Counted from the stretch's first letter, positions 6,261 through 13,356 are shown. The stretch: DNA of 18,754 bases from Candidatus Roizmanbacteria bacterium CG_4_10_14_0_2_um_filter_36_35 (GCA_002792355.1 PFOE01000080.1:1-18754); one strand, 5' to 3'. The notes: generated from the sequence alone by a model not told the origin. Made by a program: numbers and translations.

Positions 6261-8594
6261 TTATATTATTATTACTTCTTCCTTCAATTCCACCCCAAAT
6301 TTTTCCTTAACCCTATTTTTAATTATACTTAAAAGCTTTATCATGTCTTCACTTCTGCCTTTTCCTTTATTGATAATAAAATTAGCATGGATTGGAGAGA
6401 CAGAATAATCACCGACAGCAAATCCTTTTAATCCAGCTTTATCAATTAAGTAACCAGCAGAAATCTTTCCTGGATTTCTAAAAAAACATCCGCTTGAAGA
6501 AACACCAAAAGGCTGGGTTTTTTTTCTATATTCTAGAACCCAGGCGGCTTTTTCTTTTAATGTCTTAGAATCGGTTTTTTTAAGTTTAAAAATTCCTTCG
6601 AGTACAATTTCTTTTGTTTTTTGTAAAATTGAATAGTTATAAGCAAATTTAAAGTAACTTCTATTAACTTTTTTAACTTGTCCGTTGTTATCGATAAGAT
6701 AAGCGTATAAAAGATTGTCGCCAAAATAAATCGCCGGCTTGGTCCACTTTGAATTCATATAAATGGCTCCGCCAACTGTTCCTGGAAGACCCTGATGATA
6801 TTCAAACCCCTCCCAACCGACGGTAATCGATCTGGCAACGAGCAAAGAAACTGGATAGCCTGATGAAACTGATATGATAACGCTATTCTTGCTTTCATAT
6901 AAAAGCTTTAAATCAAGATAATTATTCTTTAACACCAACCCAGGCAATTTCTCTTTTGTAATGGCTAAATTGCTTCCCCCGCCAAGCATAAACAATGATA
7001 GTTTATTTTCTAAAGAATATTTTTTAGCATTTATCAAATCTTCTCTCGTCTTTGCCTCCAAAAATAACTCTGCTTTTACATGATTTCTTAAAGTTAAAAA
7101 ATTAGATAAATCTTTATTTTTTTTAAGATTTAAGTTTTGCTTGCCCGCCGAAGCCTTGGCGAAGGTGGGTAATTTGTTATTTATCATTTTTATTAGTTTA
7201 TTTTTAAGCTTATAAACATTCCCTGCTCCCATGGTAAACACTACATCTCCTTTTTTTACAACTTTGTCCAATCGATTAATTAATTGGTCATCCGACTCGA
7301 CAAAAAAAAGATTTGCTTTGTTTTTAACAATATCTTTCGAGTTAACTTTAAATTGATTTTTATTTTCTCTGGCTGAAGCAAAAATCGGCATGACAAAACC
7401 AATATCAGCTAAAGATAAACTATCTTTAAATTCTTTCAGCAAAAAATTTGTTCGCGAATAAGTATGAGGTTGAAAGATAACTATAATCCTTCTATCTTTA
7501 AATCTAGCTTTTGCCGATTCAATTGTGGCCTTTATTTCATTTGGATGATGAGCATAATCATCAAATAAGTAAATGTCGTTTTTTTTATAAATTAATTCAA
7601 ATCTTCTTTCTGCTCCTTTAAAACCAACGATAGCTCCTTTTATTTCTTCAACTTTATGGCCTAATTTTATAAGTTGAACAATAACAGCTGTAGCATTAGA
7701 GATATTATGTTTACCAAAAAGAGAGATAAAAAACGTCATTCTGGCTTGTCCAGAATCGTTGTTAGATTTTATTTTAAACTTCGATCCTTCTTCGTTTATT
7801 TCCCAATTAATAATTTGGTAATGAGCATTATTGGAAAAACCATATGTTGTAATATTTTCGGATTTTAATGTTTTACCTTGCCTGCCGGCAGGCAGGAAAC
7901 ATTGAAGTAAATTTTTATTATCAATATTTACTATCAATTTTCTATTATCAAAAAATTCTAGGAAGGCTTTTTTTGTTTCTTCAATATCTTTATAAACATC
8001 CGGGTGGTCAAAATCGATATTGACACAGATTATCCAGTCAGGATTCAATTTAAAAAACTTCGGCGTTTTATCTATAGGTGGATTTATTCCGTATTCGTCC
8101 GCCTCAACAATAAAGTATTTTTTTCCTTGAAGGTTTCCTCCTTGATGTTCCGAAAAAAAAGGAACACCAACAATATAGGACGGTTTTACTTTTAATTTAT
8201 CTAAAGCATAACTTAATAGAGATGAAGTAGTTGTTTTTCCGTGACAACCAGCAACGGCAATCTTAATCTTAAAATCACTCATTAATTCACCTAAAAGTTG
8301 AGCTTGGGAAATAATGCTAATCTTTCTTTTTTTGGCTTCAACAACTAAAGGATTATTTAATCCTCCGTGAGCAGCGGAATACACTATTAAATCAATGTTT
8401 TTGAGAAGATTGTTGGAATTAAAACCTATTTTCCAGCTAATTTTATTATCATTGAGAAGCTTGTCAGTGATGAATTCTTCCTTGACATCTGTTCCATAAA
8501 CCTTTTTCCCCATTTTTTTCAAAATTAACGCCAGATTCGCCATCGCCACGCCCTTTATTCCCACAAAAAATATATTTTCAGCCTGTTTTAGCAT
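6261..8594 (-). CDS. murC-murB: MurC-MurB fusion: UDP-MurNAc-L-alanine ligase plus UDP-N-acetylenolpyruvoylglucosamine reductase
   Basis: One 777-residue protein carrying two cytoplasmic steps. Residues 1 to about 470 are MurC: VGIKGVAM dinucleotide-type loop (11-18), P-loop GCHGKTTT (116-123), EADEYGINPPIDKTPKF (164-180), NIDFDHPDVYKDI as in Gram-positive MurC, FGKHNISNA, DDYAHHPNE (345-353) and FQPHTYSRT. Residues about 495-777 are MurB: GGGSNLAI (538-545), EGFEYHQGLPGTVGGAIYMN (595-614), YRKKTQPFG, SSGCFFRNP with Cys703 at the proton-donor position (Ser or Cys in the family), HANFI, and a C-terminal Glu at 772/773. The MurB Tyr-Arg motif (YRxS) reads YNYS at 652-655, so the usual Arg is Asn. 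Three short repeat-like insertions sit at 234-240, about 280-286 and 475-486, the last in the linker between domains. The ATG at 8594 lies 21 bp after pgeF. Confidence 0.95.
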   Translation of the reverse strand: MLKQAENIFFVGIKGVAMANLALILKKMGKKVYGTDVKEEFITDKLLNDNKISWKIGFNSNNLLKNIDLIVYSAAHGGLNNPLVVEAKKRKISIISQAQLLGELMSDFKIKIAVAGCHGKTTTSSLLSYALDKLKVKPSYIVGVPFFSEHQGGNLQGKKYFIVEADEYGINPPIDKTPKFFKLNPDWIICVNIDFDHPDVYKDIEETKKAFLEFFDNRKLIVNIDNKNLLQCFLPAGRQGKTLKSENITTYGFSNNAHYQIINWEINEEGSKFKIKSNNDSGQARMTFFISLFGKHNISNATAVIVQLIKLGHKVEEIKGAIVGFKGAERRFELIYKKNDIYLFDDYAHHPNEIKATIESAKARFKDRRIIVIFQPHTYSRTNFLLKEFKDSLSLADIGFVMPIFASARENKNQFKVNSKDIVKNKANLFFVESDDQLINRLDKVVKKGDVVFTMGAGNVYKLKNKLIKMINNKLPTFAKASAGKQNLNLKKNKDLSNFLTLRNHVKAELFLEAKTREDLINAKKYSLENKLSLFMLGGGSNLAITKEKLPGLVLKNNYLDLKLLYESKNSVIISVSSGYPVSLLVARSITVGWEGFEYHQGLPGTVGGAIYMNSKWTKPAIYFGDNLLYAYLIDNNGQVKKVNRSYFKFAYNYSILQKTKEIVLEGIFKLKKTDSKTLKEKAAWVLEYRKKTQPFGVSSSGCFFRNPGKISAGYLIDKAGLKGFAVGDYSVSPIHANFIINKGKGRSEDMIKLLSIIKNRVKEKFGVELKEEVIII
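7141..7173. repeat. Coding-frame repeat (FAKASAG type) in the MurC-MurB linker
   Basis: A GC-rich block in very AT-rich DNA. CCCGCC (7144-7149) pairs with GGTGGG (7164-7169) through one G-T wobble, and the interior carries CGAAG twice. On the minus strand it reads LPTFAKASAGKQ (475-486 of the fusion), between the last MurC helix and the first MurB residues. The composition and peptide match the in-frame palindromic repeats I associate with Patescibacteria genomes. Confidence 0.7.
7734..7760. repeat. Possible in-frame hairpin repeat in MurC
   Basis: ATTCTGG (7738-7744) and CCAGAAT (7750-7756) form a perfect 7-bp stem with a 5-nt loop. It is read as the peptide NDSGQARMT (about 279-287), between two core strands of the MurC central domain where a variable loop is expected. 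It could be another inserted palindrome or simply coding sequence that folds. Confidence 0.45.
7876..7897. repeat. Coding-frame GC palindrome (LPAGRQG type) in MurC
   Basis: TGCCTGCCGGCAGGCA at 7879-7894 is a perfect 16-bp palindrome, sharply GC-rich against an AT-rich gene. On the minus strand it encodes LPAGRQG (234-240), in a surface-loop position of the MurC central domain after VNIDNKNLL. It keeps the reading frame open. The same peptide is, to my knowledge, recurrent in unrelated Patescibacteria proteins. Confidence 0.75.
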
Positions 8595-8604
8595 TCTAGA
8601 CCTA

Positions 8605-8633
8605 ATTATACTTTATTAACTCTTCATTATGAA
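8605..8633 (-). promoter_or_regulatory. Candidate promoter for murC-murB
   Basis: Minus strand: TTCATA (8633-8628), a 17-bp spacer, and a perfect TATAAT (8610-8605), ending 10 nt before the ATG at 8594. It overlaps the last codons and stop of pgeF. A transcript would have at most a few bases of leader. The -35 matches TTGACA at 4 of 6 positions. Confidence 0.5.
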
Positions 8634-9353
8634 GCTAAACATCTCTCCATACTGTTTGCCTTTTTTATCACGACGGAAGGAGAAAAAGCGATTTTTATCG
8701 CATTTGGTGCAAAAGGGAAAATAATCGATGTTTTCTTTTTTGATTCCTTTTTCCAACAAAAGCAGATAGTTTAACAAGGCTAAATTCAGATGTCTCTTTC
8801 CGCCTCGAAGGTGAAAGATTTTATCTGAATAACCATCAAATTCTTCTCTAAATTCATAGTAGCGTTCTTCGTCGATATTATAACAACATTCGCCTATGGA
8901 TGGGCCAATCGCTACTTTGATTGATTCACTGTTTCCGCCTACCTCAATCATCTTCTTTACCATTTTTTGCACCATTCTCTTGACGCTGCCTCTCCAACCC
9001 TGGTGGGAAATACCAATGATACTATTTTTTTTATCACTAAAAATTATCGGCGAACAATCAGCTGTAACCACAGTTAAAACTACTCCAGGCTCTTTGGTGA
9101 TTACACCGTCGGTTTCAGATATTTTTTCCAAATTCTCCTTTATCTTTGACTCAAATACTTCAATATTTACAGAGTGAATCTGTTCGGGAATAACTAATTT
9201 CTTATAAGTTAAATTATTGCTGCTAAAAAAATTTAAGATGTTTTCCAGCTTTCTACCATCACCTACGAGCTTTGTTCCAAAACCAGAAAAAAAACTGTTG
9301 TCATTTATTAAAGAGGAAGAAAAAATTTTTAAATTATCGTCGTATTTAATCAT
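8616..9353 (-). CDS. pgeF: PgeF/YfiH-family peptidoglycan editing factor (multicopper-oxidase-like laccase domain)
   Basis: Cytoplasmic protein of 245 residues, full length for the YfiH/LACC1 family. In E. coli, PgeF removes UDP-MurNAc carrying L-Ser instead of L-Ala, correcting MurC errors; other family members act as purine nucleoside phosphorylases or deaminases. The zinc-site motifs are present: QIHS with its His, TADCSP with its Cys, and HQGWRGS with its His (family HAGWRG), plus AIGPSIGECCY and the C-terminal CTKCDKNRFFSFRR. It is encoded immediately before the MurC-MurB fusion, which fits the editing role. The ATG at 9353 is preceded by repeat-like sequence without a Shine-Dalgarno. 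Confidence 0.9.
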   Translation of the reverse strand: MIKYDDNLKIFSSSLINDNSFFSGFGTKLVGDGRKLENILNFFSSNNLTYKKLVIPEQIHSVNIEVFESKIKENLEKISETDGVITKEPGVVLTVVTADCSPIIFSDKKNSIIGISHQGWRGSVKRMVQKMVKKMIEVGGNSESIKVAIGPSIGECCYNIDEERYYEFREEFDGYSDKIFHLRGGKRHLNLALLNYLLLLEKGIKKENIDYFPFCTKCDKNRFFSFRRDKKGKQYGEMFSFIMKS

Positions 9354-9356
9354 AGT

Positions 9357-9472
9357 AAAATCTCAAATGTCAAAACCCAAAACTCAAAACCAAAACTAAA
9401 ATCTTAAATCCTCTTAATTAGTTTTTAGATTTAAGATTTGGATTTAACATTTAGGATTTGAGTTTTGAGATT
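9357..9472. repeat. CTCAAA-type repeat block with inverted halves between murE-like and pgeF genes
   Basis: The 97-bp gap and the last codons of the murE-like gene consist of words such as TCTCAAATGTCAAAAC and CCAAAACTCAAAACC on the left and GGATTTGAGTTTTGAGATT on the right, giving an imperfect inverted arrangement. Inside is a perfect 12-bp inverted repeat, AAATCTTAAATC (9399-9410) and GATTTAAGATTT (9428-9439), with a 17-nt loop. The repeat runs into the murE-like 3' end, forming its last residues SKLKS and stop. Confidence 0.65.
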
Positions 9473-10611
9473 GCGTTGCTAACGGCATCGTGTTCATTCC
9501 ACGGGTATTCAGTTTTTTCGCGACACAAACTTTTTTCATGCGATTTACCTGTTAACACGACAATATCACCCTTTTTTGCCATTGCTATTGCTTTAGATAT
9601 TGCCTGCTCTCGATTGACAATGACCTCATAAGGCTTATTTTTTATTCCTGAAGATATTTCTTGACAGATCTTTTTAGGATCTTCTGTGCGATAATCTTCT
9701 TCTGTCAGGATAATATAGTCAACATACTGGCTGCTAACTGTACCCATCAACGGCCTCTTGGTAAAATCCCTCTTACCGGCAGAACCAAAAACATGAATTA
9801 ACCTTTCTCCTTTTTTCAAGAACTTTTTTCTTATTTCCGGGAGCAAATTTTCAAAAGCATTAGGAGTATGAGCAAAATCAATAATCACTTTGAAAGCTTT
9901 ATCGTAAACCAATTCAAATCTTCCCTTAGGAAGTTTGAATATTTTCATTGCTTCTAATATTTGACTATTAGATAAACCTAATTGTTTACAAACCGTATAA
10001 GCCGCTGAATAGTTGTATTGATTAAATTTAGTTAAATTAGGAATATCTCCAACAATTTTTGCTTGCCCTTCGAAGCCCGAAGGGCGAAGTGGGGATATTT
10101 GATTTTTAATATATTTATATGAACGATCGCCTTTATTAACGATCCCTATTTTTGCCATCTTTAATAACTTTATTTTTGTATCTACATAATTTTCATAAGT
10201 CCGGTGATAATCCAGATGTTCATGAGTAATGTTTGTTATACACCCAATTTCATATTTGATTCCCCAGACTCTATTTTGGTCTAAAGCATGCGACGTAGTT
10301 TCTAAGACGAAATATTCATCACCGCTATCAGCAGATCGCCTTAAAAACTTCTGAAGTTCGAAAGGTGATGGCGTCGTCACATGAAAACCCGTATCGTATT
10401 CTTTACCGCCAATTGAGGCGTAGACTGACGATACAAAAGAAACTCGTTTACTATTACTTTTTAAAATGTGGGCGATTAAATGAATGGTGGTTGTTTTGCC
10501 ATCAGTACCGGTTACACCTATAACTTTAAGTAGTCGACTAGGAAAACCATAATAGATATTAGCTATTATAGCTTGACAAAGATGATAAATGTTTTTCAGT
10601 TTTTGGAACAT
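9451..10611 (-). CDS. murE: MurE-like Mur ligase lacking the N-terminal UDP-binding domain
   Basis: ATP-dependent amino acid ligase of the MurE type, adding the third stem residue to UDP-MurNAc-L-Ala-D-Glu in the cytoplasm. Seen: P-loop TGTDGKTTT (34-42), TTPSPFELQ (79-87), ETTSHALDQNR (104-114), NITHEHLDYH (127-136), a candidate carbamylated Lys146 in YVDTKIKLL, DFAHTPNAFENLL (245-257), FGSAGKRDFTKRP (275-287) and TGKSHEKS. The specificity loop reads EEDYRTEDP (304-312) where meso-DAP enzymes have DNPR, so the Arg is kept but the amino acid added is uncertain. At 386 residues it is about 100 shorter than usual: only about 28 residues precede the P-loop strand, so the first domain is absent. 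The start abuts ftsI (2-bp gap), leaving no room upstream. A GC palindrome inserts SPLRPSGFEGQ at about 173-183. Confidence 0.87.
   Translation of the reverse strand: MFQKLKNIYHLCQAIIANIYYGFPSRLLKVIGVTGTDGKTTTIHLIAHILKSNSKRVSFVSSVYASIGGKEYDTGFHVTTPSPFELQKFLRRSADSGDEYFVLETTSHALDQNRVWGIKYEIGCITNITHEHLDYHRTYENYVDTKIKLLKMAKIGIVNKGDRSYKYIKNQISPLRPSGFEGQAKIVGDIPNLTKFNQYNYSAAYTVCKQLGLSNSQILEAMKIFKLPKGRFELVYDKAFKVIIDFAHTPNAFENLLPEIRKKFLKKGERLIHVFGSAGKRDFTKRPLMGTVSSQYVDYIILTEEDYRTEDPKKICQEISSGIKNKPYEVIVNREQAISKAIAMAKKGDIVVLTGKSHEKSLCREKTEYPWNEHDAVSNAISKLKS
10061..10094. repeat. Coding-frame GC palindrome (PLRPSGFEGQ type) in the murE-like gene
   Basis: GCCCTTCG (10065-10072) and CGAAGGGC (10078-10085) form a perfect 8-bp stem with a 5-nt loop. 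The block is GC-rich in an AT-rich gene and is read in frame as ISPLRPSGFEGQA (172-184), at a loop between the central domain and the next strand. Same class as the insertions in murC-murB. Confidence 0.7.
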
Positions 10612-10613
10612 AA

Positions 10614-12272
10614 TTATTGGCTTGGTGTTATGCCATAGTATACTATAAGGTCCTTAGTAATCTCGAAAAAAATCGGCGCTGCCGTCTCTGATCCCCAAGG
10701 AGAAGTCTTCGGTTCCTTGAGAATCACTAAAGCGATAAATTTCGGGTTGTCAGCTGGTGCAAAACCTATAAACGAAGCGTTGGTAAGAGAAGGGTCATAG
10801 TGACCTTGAATCGCGATTTGAGCCGTACCGGTCTTACCTCCGATTTTATAATCTTTGGGTTGATCCCATTTAGCCTCAGCATTTTCCACCGTCGAAACCA
10901 GCATTTTTTTTATCACTTCCGACGTAAAACTAGAAATTACTCTTCTTTCTATTTTTGGCTTAATTTTTATTTCTTTATTCTGAAAAACTATTTTATCAAC
11001 AACATAAGGCTTCATTAGATATCCGCCGTTTATTAAAGAAGCAAAGGCCCGAATCATCTGAATTGGTGTCAGTGCAATTCCCTGTCCAAAGGTAACAGTA
11101 GAAAAATCTATCGGATACCAATTAGATTTTGGTTTAAAATAAGCGGAATTTTCTCCTTGAAGATCAATTCCTGTTTGCTCTCCAAACCCATATTTTTCCA
11201 AATATTGATAGATTTTATCTTTACCTAATTTTTCACCGACGTAAACCATGCCGACATTAGAGGACTTTTCTAAAACTCTCGTCATTGAAATCTTTCCCTC
11301 GTACTTATCGTTCCAGGTTTTAATTTGATATTCTCCAACCTGAACCGGACCTTTTTCATCATAACTATCTGTTGGTTTAATTTTCTTTTCTTCCAACGCG
11401 GCCGCCATAATTAAAGGTTTAAAGATTGATCCTGGTTCGTATAAATCAGAAATCGCTGGATTTTTAAAGAAGTTTTCGGAAAACTCGTAGTATTTATCCA
11501 AATCATAATCAGGTAAACAAACCGAGGATAGAATCGCCATGGTGTAAGGATCAGCAACTATGACGCATCCTTGCTTAGCTTGATAACGATTTAGCCCTTC
11601 GAGAAGTCTTTTTTTGACGATTTCCTGAACGGTTTTATCAACTGTCAAAATTAAATCTCTGCCGTCTTCTGCTTCAACTTTATTTTGTATTCCCAAAAAA
11701 ATCGGACGGCCGATTATGTCTCGTTCTGAATCCAATAATCCCGGCAAGCCTGAAAGATCCTTGTCGTAAAAACCCTCGAGACCAAAATAACCGGTATCCT
11801 CTCCGTCTTTATTTTTACCAACAAAACCCAAAAGATGAGCCGATAAAGAAGCTTCTGGGTAAAACCGTTTCATCTCCTGATTAAAACCAACTCCAGCAAT
11901 CTTAAGACTTTCTATCTCTTTTTTCTTTTCCTCATCGATAGCGCCGACTATTGAAATCCAATCTTTTGTTTCATCAACTCGAGCTTCAAGCGAGGCTTCC
12001 TCCATCTCTAATTTCTCACTTAAAAACTTGGTTAGTTTTAGTTTATCGTTAATTTTTTTCGGCTCAAGGTAAAGCAGGTAAGAGTTTTGATTTAAAACAA
12101 GAGGTGTCTGATTTTTGTCGTAAATTCTTCCCCGTTCAGGTAGTAACTTCTGAGTTTTTAAATATAAACCTTTATTGACTTTGAGAGGCGAAAGAATCTG
12201 CAGGTAAAAAAGTTTAATAACAATCCCTAAATAAAAAATCAAAAAAATAATAAAAAGCAGCTTCGTCTTCAT
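10614..12272 (-). CDS. ftsI: Class B penicillin-binding protein (FtsI/PBP2 type, septal transpeptidase)
   Basis: Inner-membrane D,D-transpeptidase that cross-links peptidoglycan, here probably at the division site. 552 residues. One N-terminal membrane helix (about 4-25), then the dimerisation/pedestal domain with RGRIYDKNQTPL (48-58), then the transpeptidase domain with all three catalytic motifs: S282-x-x-K285 in EPGSIFKP, S337-S-N339 in KSSNVGM, and K480-T-G482 in GGKTGTAQ. The order with ftsL and rsmH is that of dcw clusters, supporting FtsI over elongation PBP2. No PASTA domain is seen at the C-terminus. The start overlaps the ftsL-like stop as ATGA; the murE-like gene follows after 2 bp. 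Confidence 0.94.
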   Translation of the reverse strand: MKTKLLFIIFLIFYLGIVIKLFYLQILSPLKVNKGLYLKTQKLLPERGRIYDKNQTPLVLNQNSYLLYLEPKKINDKLKLTKFLSEKLEMEEASLEARVDETKDWISIVGAIDEEKKKEIESLKIAGVGFNQEMKRFYPEASLSAHLLGFVGKNKDGEDTGYFGLEGFYDKDLSGLPGLLDSERDIIGRPIFLGIQNKVEAEDGRDLILTVDKTVQEIVKKRLLEGLNRYQAKQGCVIVADPYTMAILSSVCLPDYDLDKYYEFSENFFKNPAISDLYEPGSIFKPLIMAAALEEKKIKPTDSYDEKGPVQVGEYQIKTWNDKYEGKISMTRVLEKSSNVGMVYVGEKLGKDKIYQYLEKYGFGEQTGIDLQGENSAYFKPKSNWYPIDFSTVTFGQGIALTPIQMIRAFASLINGGYLMKPYVVDKIVFQNKEIKIKPKIERRVISSFTSEVIKKMLVSTVENAEAKWDQPKDYKIGGKTGTAQIAIQGHYDPSLTNASFIGFAPADNPKFIALVILKEPKTSPWGSETAAPIFFEITKDLIVYYGITPSQ

Positions 12273-12550
12273 TGATTGGGATTAAAAACATAGACTAACT
12301 TTTCCAGAAAGCTTGGCTGTGATATTTTAGTAAATTCAAGATTTTTTGCCAGTTTCCGCGCATATTGTAAAGAGCCGACATAGGAAAGTTCTTTTTCCAG
12401 ATTCAAATTTTCATGGTGAATCTTTTGAATTTTATGCTCAAAAAGAGAGATATCGTCGCCCAGTTTAATAGACGAATAAAATAGAAAAATATTCACTACA
12501 ACTAACCCAATCATTACCAACCAAATTAACAAATTAATAGAGTTTTTCAT
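12269..12550 (-). CDS. ftsL: FtsL-like small membrane cell-division protein
   Basis: Bitopic membrane protein of 93 residues: a short cytoplasmic start, one hydrophobic helix at about 6-26, then a helical stretch rich in heptad-like Leu/Ile spacing (about 32-66) likely to form a coiled coil outside the membrane. FtsL/DivIC proteins have this architecture and activate FtsW-FtsI in the divisome. Sequence identity in this family is too low to recognise by motif, so the call rests on size, topology and position between rsmH and ftsI, with ATGA overlaps on both sides. A DivIC-like role is the main alternative. Confidence 0.75.
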   Translation of the reverse strand: MKNSINLLIWLVMIGLVVVNIFLFYSSIKLGDDISLFEHKIQKIHHENLNLEKELSYVGSLQYARKLAKNLEFTKISQPSFLEKLVYVFNPNQ

Positions 12551-13356
12551 TTTATTATTGTCCTTAATTTTGCGCTTCGTTCGAAAGAACGAAAACCTCT
12601 AATCGGTTTTTTAAATAAAAATTTAAGTTTTTTTTCTTTGACAAAATTTTTAACGATTCTGTCCTCAAGCGAATGAAAACTGACAACAACTACTCTTCCA
12701 TCCTTTTTTAAAATATCGACTGCACCCTTTAATCCCTTTTTTAGATTTTCAAATTCGTCATTTAATTCGATTCTTAAAGCCTGAAATATCCGTGCATAAG
12801 TCTGATTGCTTTTAAAACCCAATGCTTTATCAATAACGTATATCAAGTCGGAAACTGTTTCCATTTTTTTTCTTTTTTTCACCTCGTAAGCAATTTCTTT
12901 AGACTTAATCTCTTCCGAATTTTTAGCAAAAACTTCATATAACTCTTCCTCGCTTAATTCTTTAATTAAATCTTTGGCGGTCAATTTGTTATCTAAACTT
13001 AATCTCATATCTAATGGTTCGTCCGGACGGTTATAGGAAAAACCTCGACCGGACTCTTCTATTTGCTTCATCGATAAACCTAGGTCAAAGACGACGCCGT
13101 CAATTGGAAAGAAATCGTTTTCCTTAGCAATCTTCTCTATTTCCGAAAAATTCCCCTGGATCAGTTTCAAATCCGTAATCCGTAATCCGTAATTCTTTAA
13201 TTGATCAATATCCCAGTCTATTGCTAAAACTCTTCCTCCTTTCTTAAGAATCTCAGAACTATATCCTCCCTCTCCAAATGTCGCATCAATGTATAGACTG
13301 CCTAAGCGGACATTTAAGTTTTCAATCGCTTGTTGTAAAAGTACTGGTGTGTGCAT
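12547..13356 (-). CDS. rsmH: RsmH, 16S rRNA (cytosine1402-N4)-methyltransferase
   Basis: SAM-dependent methyltransferase that modifies C1402 in the ribosomal decoding centre; formerly MraW. 269 residues, shorter than E. coli RsmH (313). Seen: HTPVLL (2-7), the SAM-binding motif DATFGEGGYS (24-33), VLAIDWD (43-49), DGVVFDLGLSMKQIE (86-100), GFSY and PLDMRLS, the inserted helical domain (about 122-190), FQALRIELNDE (191-201), VSFHSLEDRIVK (225-236) and RSAKLR near the end. Residues NYGLRITD (55-62) are encoded by three tandem AATCCGT units (read on the plus strand), placed just after the SAM-binding Asp loop. It follows mraZ after a 43-bp repeat-filled gap and overlaps the ftsL-like gene by 4 bp. 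Confidence 0.96.
   Translation of the reverse strand: MHTPVLLQQAIENLNVRLGSLYIDATFGEGGYSSEILKKGGRVLAIDWDIDQLKNYGLRITDLKLIQGNFSEIEKIAKENDFFPIDGVVFDLGLSMKQIEESGRGFSYNRPDEPLDMRLSLDNKLTAKDLIKELSEEELYEVFAKNSEEIKSKEIAYEVKKRKKMETVSDLIYVIDKALGFKSNQTYARIFQALRIELNDEFENLKKGLKGAVDILKKDGRVVVVSFHSLEDRIVKNFVKEKKLKFLFKKPIRGFRSFERSAKLRTIIK
13170..13190. repeat. Three tandem 7-bp units (AATCCGT) inside rsmH
   Basis: Three perfect copies at 13170-13176, 13177-13183 and 13184-13190, followed by the partial AATTC. A 7-bp unit repeated three times keeps the frame. The encoded peptide NYGLRITD lies between a Rossmann helix and the strand KLIQGNF, where the family tolerates loop-length change. Confidence 0.85.

Noticed and set aside
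6261..8594. N-terminal half as Mpl (muropeptide ligase) rather than MurC
   Set aside because: The EADEYGINPPIDKTPKF stretch resembles Mpl, but NIDFDHPDVYKDI and FQPHTYSRT are MurC patterns and the MurB fusion fits de novo synthesis.
8896..9177. 93-codon plus-strand frame opposite pgeF
   Set aside because: Fully antisense to conserved pgeF motifs, with hydrophobic shadow composition and no promoter or family resemblance.
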